64,000 bases of DNA, taken from Zhongshania sp. R06B22. GTDB lineage: Bacteria > Pseudomonadota > Gammaproteobacteria > Pseudomonadales > Spongiibacteraceae. The stretch covers positions 2,418,001-2,482,000 of the forward strand of contig NZ_JBFRYB010000001.1 of assembly GCF_040892595.1 (NCBI RefSeq), written 5' to 3'. Of the stretch, positions 62,821 through 64,000 are shown piece by piece. The first letter of the stretch is position 1. The number at the start of each line of letters is the position of its first letter. The position numbers and the translations under genes are program-made. The notes beneath the pieces are model-generated. The model ran no database searches. It saw nothing but the letters and a program-made list of their open reading frames with translations, and was not told the origin of the DNA.

Positions 62821-64000
62821 CTACAAGTCGTAGCCCACCTCATTGTGGCAAGTAATATCTAGGCCTTGCGCTTCTTCGTCAGCACTAACGCGCAAACCAA
62901 TTAGCTTGTCGATAACAAAAAACAGTATTCCACTCACGACCGCAGTATATGCAAAGGTGGCAGCAATCCCGATTAGCTGCACCTTAAGCTGCGCTGCAAT
63001 CGTGACGCCCTCTGCCAAGCCTTGACCGCTGAATATACCCAGCTCACTGCTGGCGAAAATACCAGCCAAAAACGTGCCTAAAATACCACCGACGCCATGA
63101 ACCGGAAAGACATCGAGCGAGTCATCAATTTTGATAACCTGTTTAAGCCATAAGGTGCAATAGAAACATACAAACCCAGCGCTCAAACCAATCACCATGG
63201 CGCCGGCTGGGCCAACATAACCCGAAGCCGGAGTAATTGTACCCAAACCTGCAACCATGCCCGTCACCGCGCCCAAGGCACTGGGCTTACCGTAACGGAC
63301 CCATTCAATAAACGACCACGTTAGGCAGCCCGCCGCTGCCGACAGGTGAGTGACTAGCATTGCCATACCGGCATTGCCATCAGCGGCAAGCGCGCTACCG
63401 GCATTGAAGCCAAACCAACCGACCCAAAGCATACCTGCACCGATAAAAGTCATGGTCAAATTATGCGGTGGCAATGCCATTTGCCCAAAACCCTGACGCT
63501 TGCCAAGCACTATCGCCGCCACGAGAGCGGCAACACCAGCAGTAATATGAACCACTGTACCACCGGCAAAATCTAAGAGGCCCATTTCTGCGAGCCAACC
63601 GCCGCCCCAAACCCAGTGGGTTACCGGCGCATACACTGCGAGCAACCACAGCGCCGAAAATGCCATAACTGCTGAAAAACGGATACGCTCAGCAAAACCA
63701 CCGATAACCAGCGCAGGAGTGATGATGGCAAACGTCATCTGAAACATAATAAATACTGTTTCAGGAATATCCCCACTCATACTTTCCTCGCCGACACCCG
63801 CTAAAAACGCTTTGGTTAGACCGCCGACGAAAGCCGTGCCCTCAGAGAAGGCCATGCTATATCCCACAGCGACCCAGAGCAGAGAAACCAAACATGTAAT
63901 ACTGAAGCACTGCATCAACACGCTAAGTACGTTTTTACTGCGGACTAAACCGCCGTAGAACAATGCAAGGCCAGGCAGGGTCATAAACAACACCAAGGCC
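62821..64000 (-). CDS. amtB: Ammonium transporter AmtB, N-terminus cut by window edge
   Basis: The frame is open to the right edge; the visible part starts inside the first or second membrane helix (MTLPGLALFYGGLVR), so roughly 30-50 residues including any signal sequence are missing. Visible hallmarks are helices with GGTVVHITAGVAALVAAIVLG (first pore His), MLWVGWFGFNAGSAL, and FPVHGVGGILGTFLAG (second pore His), with a C-terminal tail GLDITCHNEVGYDL. E. coli AmtB ends with a HGERAY-type tail that GlnK binds; the tail here is diverged but similarly placed. glnK, if present, would be upstream, outside the window. Confidence 0.95.
   Translation of the reverse strand, partial: ALVLFMTLPGLALFYGGLVRSKNVLSVLMQCFSITCLVSLLWVAVGYSMAFSEGTAFVGGLTKAFLAGVGEESMSGDIPETVFIMFQMTFAIITPALVIGGFAERIRFSAVMAFSALWLLAVYAPVTHWVWGGGWLAEMGLLDFAGGTVVHITAGVAALVAAIVLGKRQGFGQMALPPHNLTMTFIGAGMLWVGWFGFNAGSALAADGNAGMAMLVTHLSAAAGCLTWSFIEWVRYGKPSALGAVTGMVAGLGTITPASGYVGPAGAMVIGLSAGFVCFYCTLWLKQVIKIDDSLDVFPVHGVGGILGTFLAGIFASSELGIFSGQGLAEGVTIAAQLKVQLIGIAATFAYTAVVSGILFFVIDKLIGLRVSADEEAQGLDITCHNEVGYDL

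Overview
This window looks like chromosomal DNA of a marine-type gammaproteobacterium, perhaps in or near the Cellvibrionales/Spongiibacteraceae. That placement is inferred from protein character and gene order; no 16S gene is present to confirm it. From about 21.7 kb to the end, the gene order closely follows the Pseudomonas core block murB - LMW phosphatase - kdsB - lpxK - exbBD - comEC - DUF2062 - lolCDE, then nqr - gap - mfd - MTI phosphorylase - lexA - sulA - topA - usp - uup - slt - MOSC. A complete Na+-NQR with NqrM and ApbE fits a marine, sodium-using bacterium.

Region 1 (1-12.8 kb, + strand) is a tightly packed [NiFe]-hydrogenase operon. It holds the tail of the small subunit, the large subunit, a maturation endopeptidase fused to a TPR domain, a NifU-C-like protein, a six-blade NHL propeller protein, hypF, hypC, a SIS-domain protein, hypD, hypE, an unknown 353-aa protein with a four-cysteine tail, hypA and hypB. 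Most junctions overlap by 4-10 nt. The gene set and the DSCxxCTVH L2 motif resemble the high-affinity (actinobacterial-type, group 1h/1l or 2a) H2-oxidising hydrogenases. Subgroup assignment needs the whole small subunit and a tree.

Region 2 (12.97-16.48 kb, - strand) is a four-gene envelope operon: an outer-membrane-like protein, two small exported proteins, and a Lnb/DUF4105-domain protein with a probable C-terminal beta-barrel. Region 3 (16.5-17.8 kb) has no protein gene. It carries a tRNA-Gly(GCC)/tRNA-Cys(GCA) pair with a strong promoter, separated by three tandem ~113-bp repeats built from the 5' half of the tRNA-Cys gene.

Region 4 (17.86-21 kb, - strand) is pgsA, uvrC and gacA/uvrY, the conserved gammaproteobacterial group. 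Region 5 (21.1-34.2 kb) holds alkB-like, murB, phosphatase, kdsB, lpxK, msbA, exbD, exbB, comEC, DUF2062 (+) and lolE/lolD/lolC: cell wall, lipid A and lipoprotein export. Region 6 (34.3-42.6 kb) is a DAHP synthase (+) and the nqrABCDEF-apbE-nqrM operon (-). Region 7 (42.9-64 kb) holds a long GAPDH, mfd, a CsiV-like protein, MTI phosphorylase, an MscS channel, the lexA-sulA SOS operon, topA, several small conserved genes, uup, slt, a MOSC protein, a glutaredoxin-like protein and a truncated amtB.

The most notable features are the hydrogenase accessory set, with its protease-TPR fusion and the four-Cys orphan, and the tRNA-Cys-derived tandem repeat array. No phage, transposase, integrase or CRISPR array was seen.
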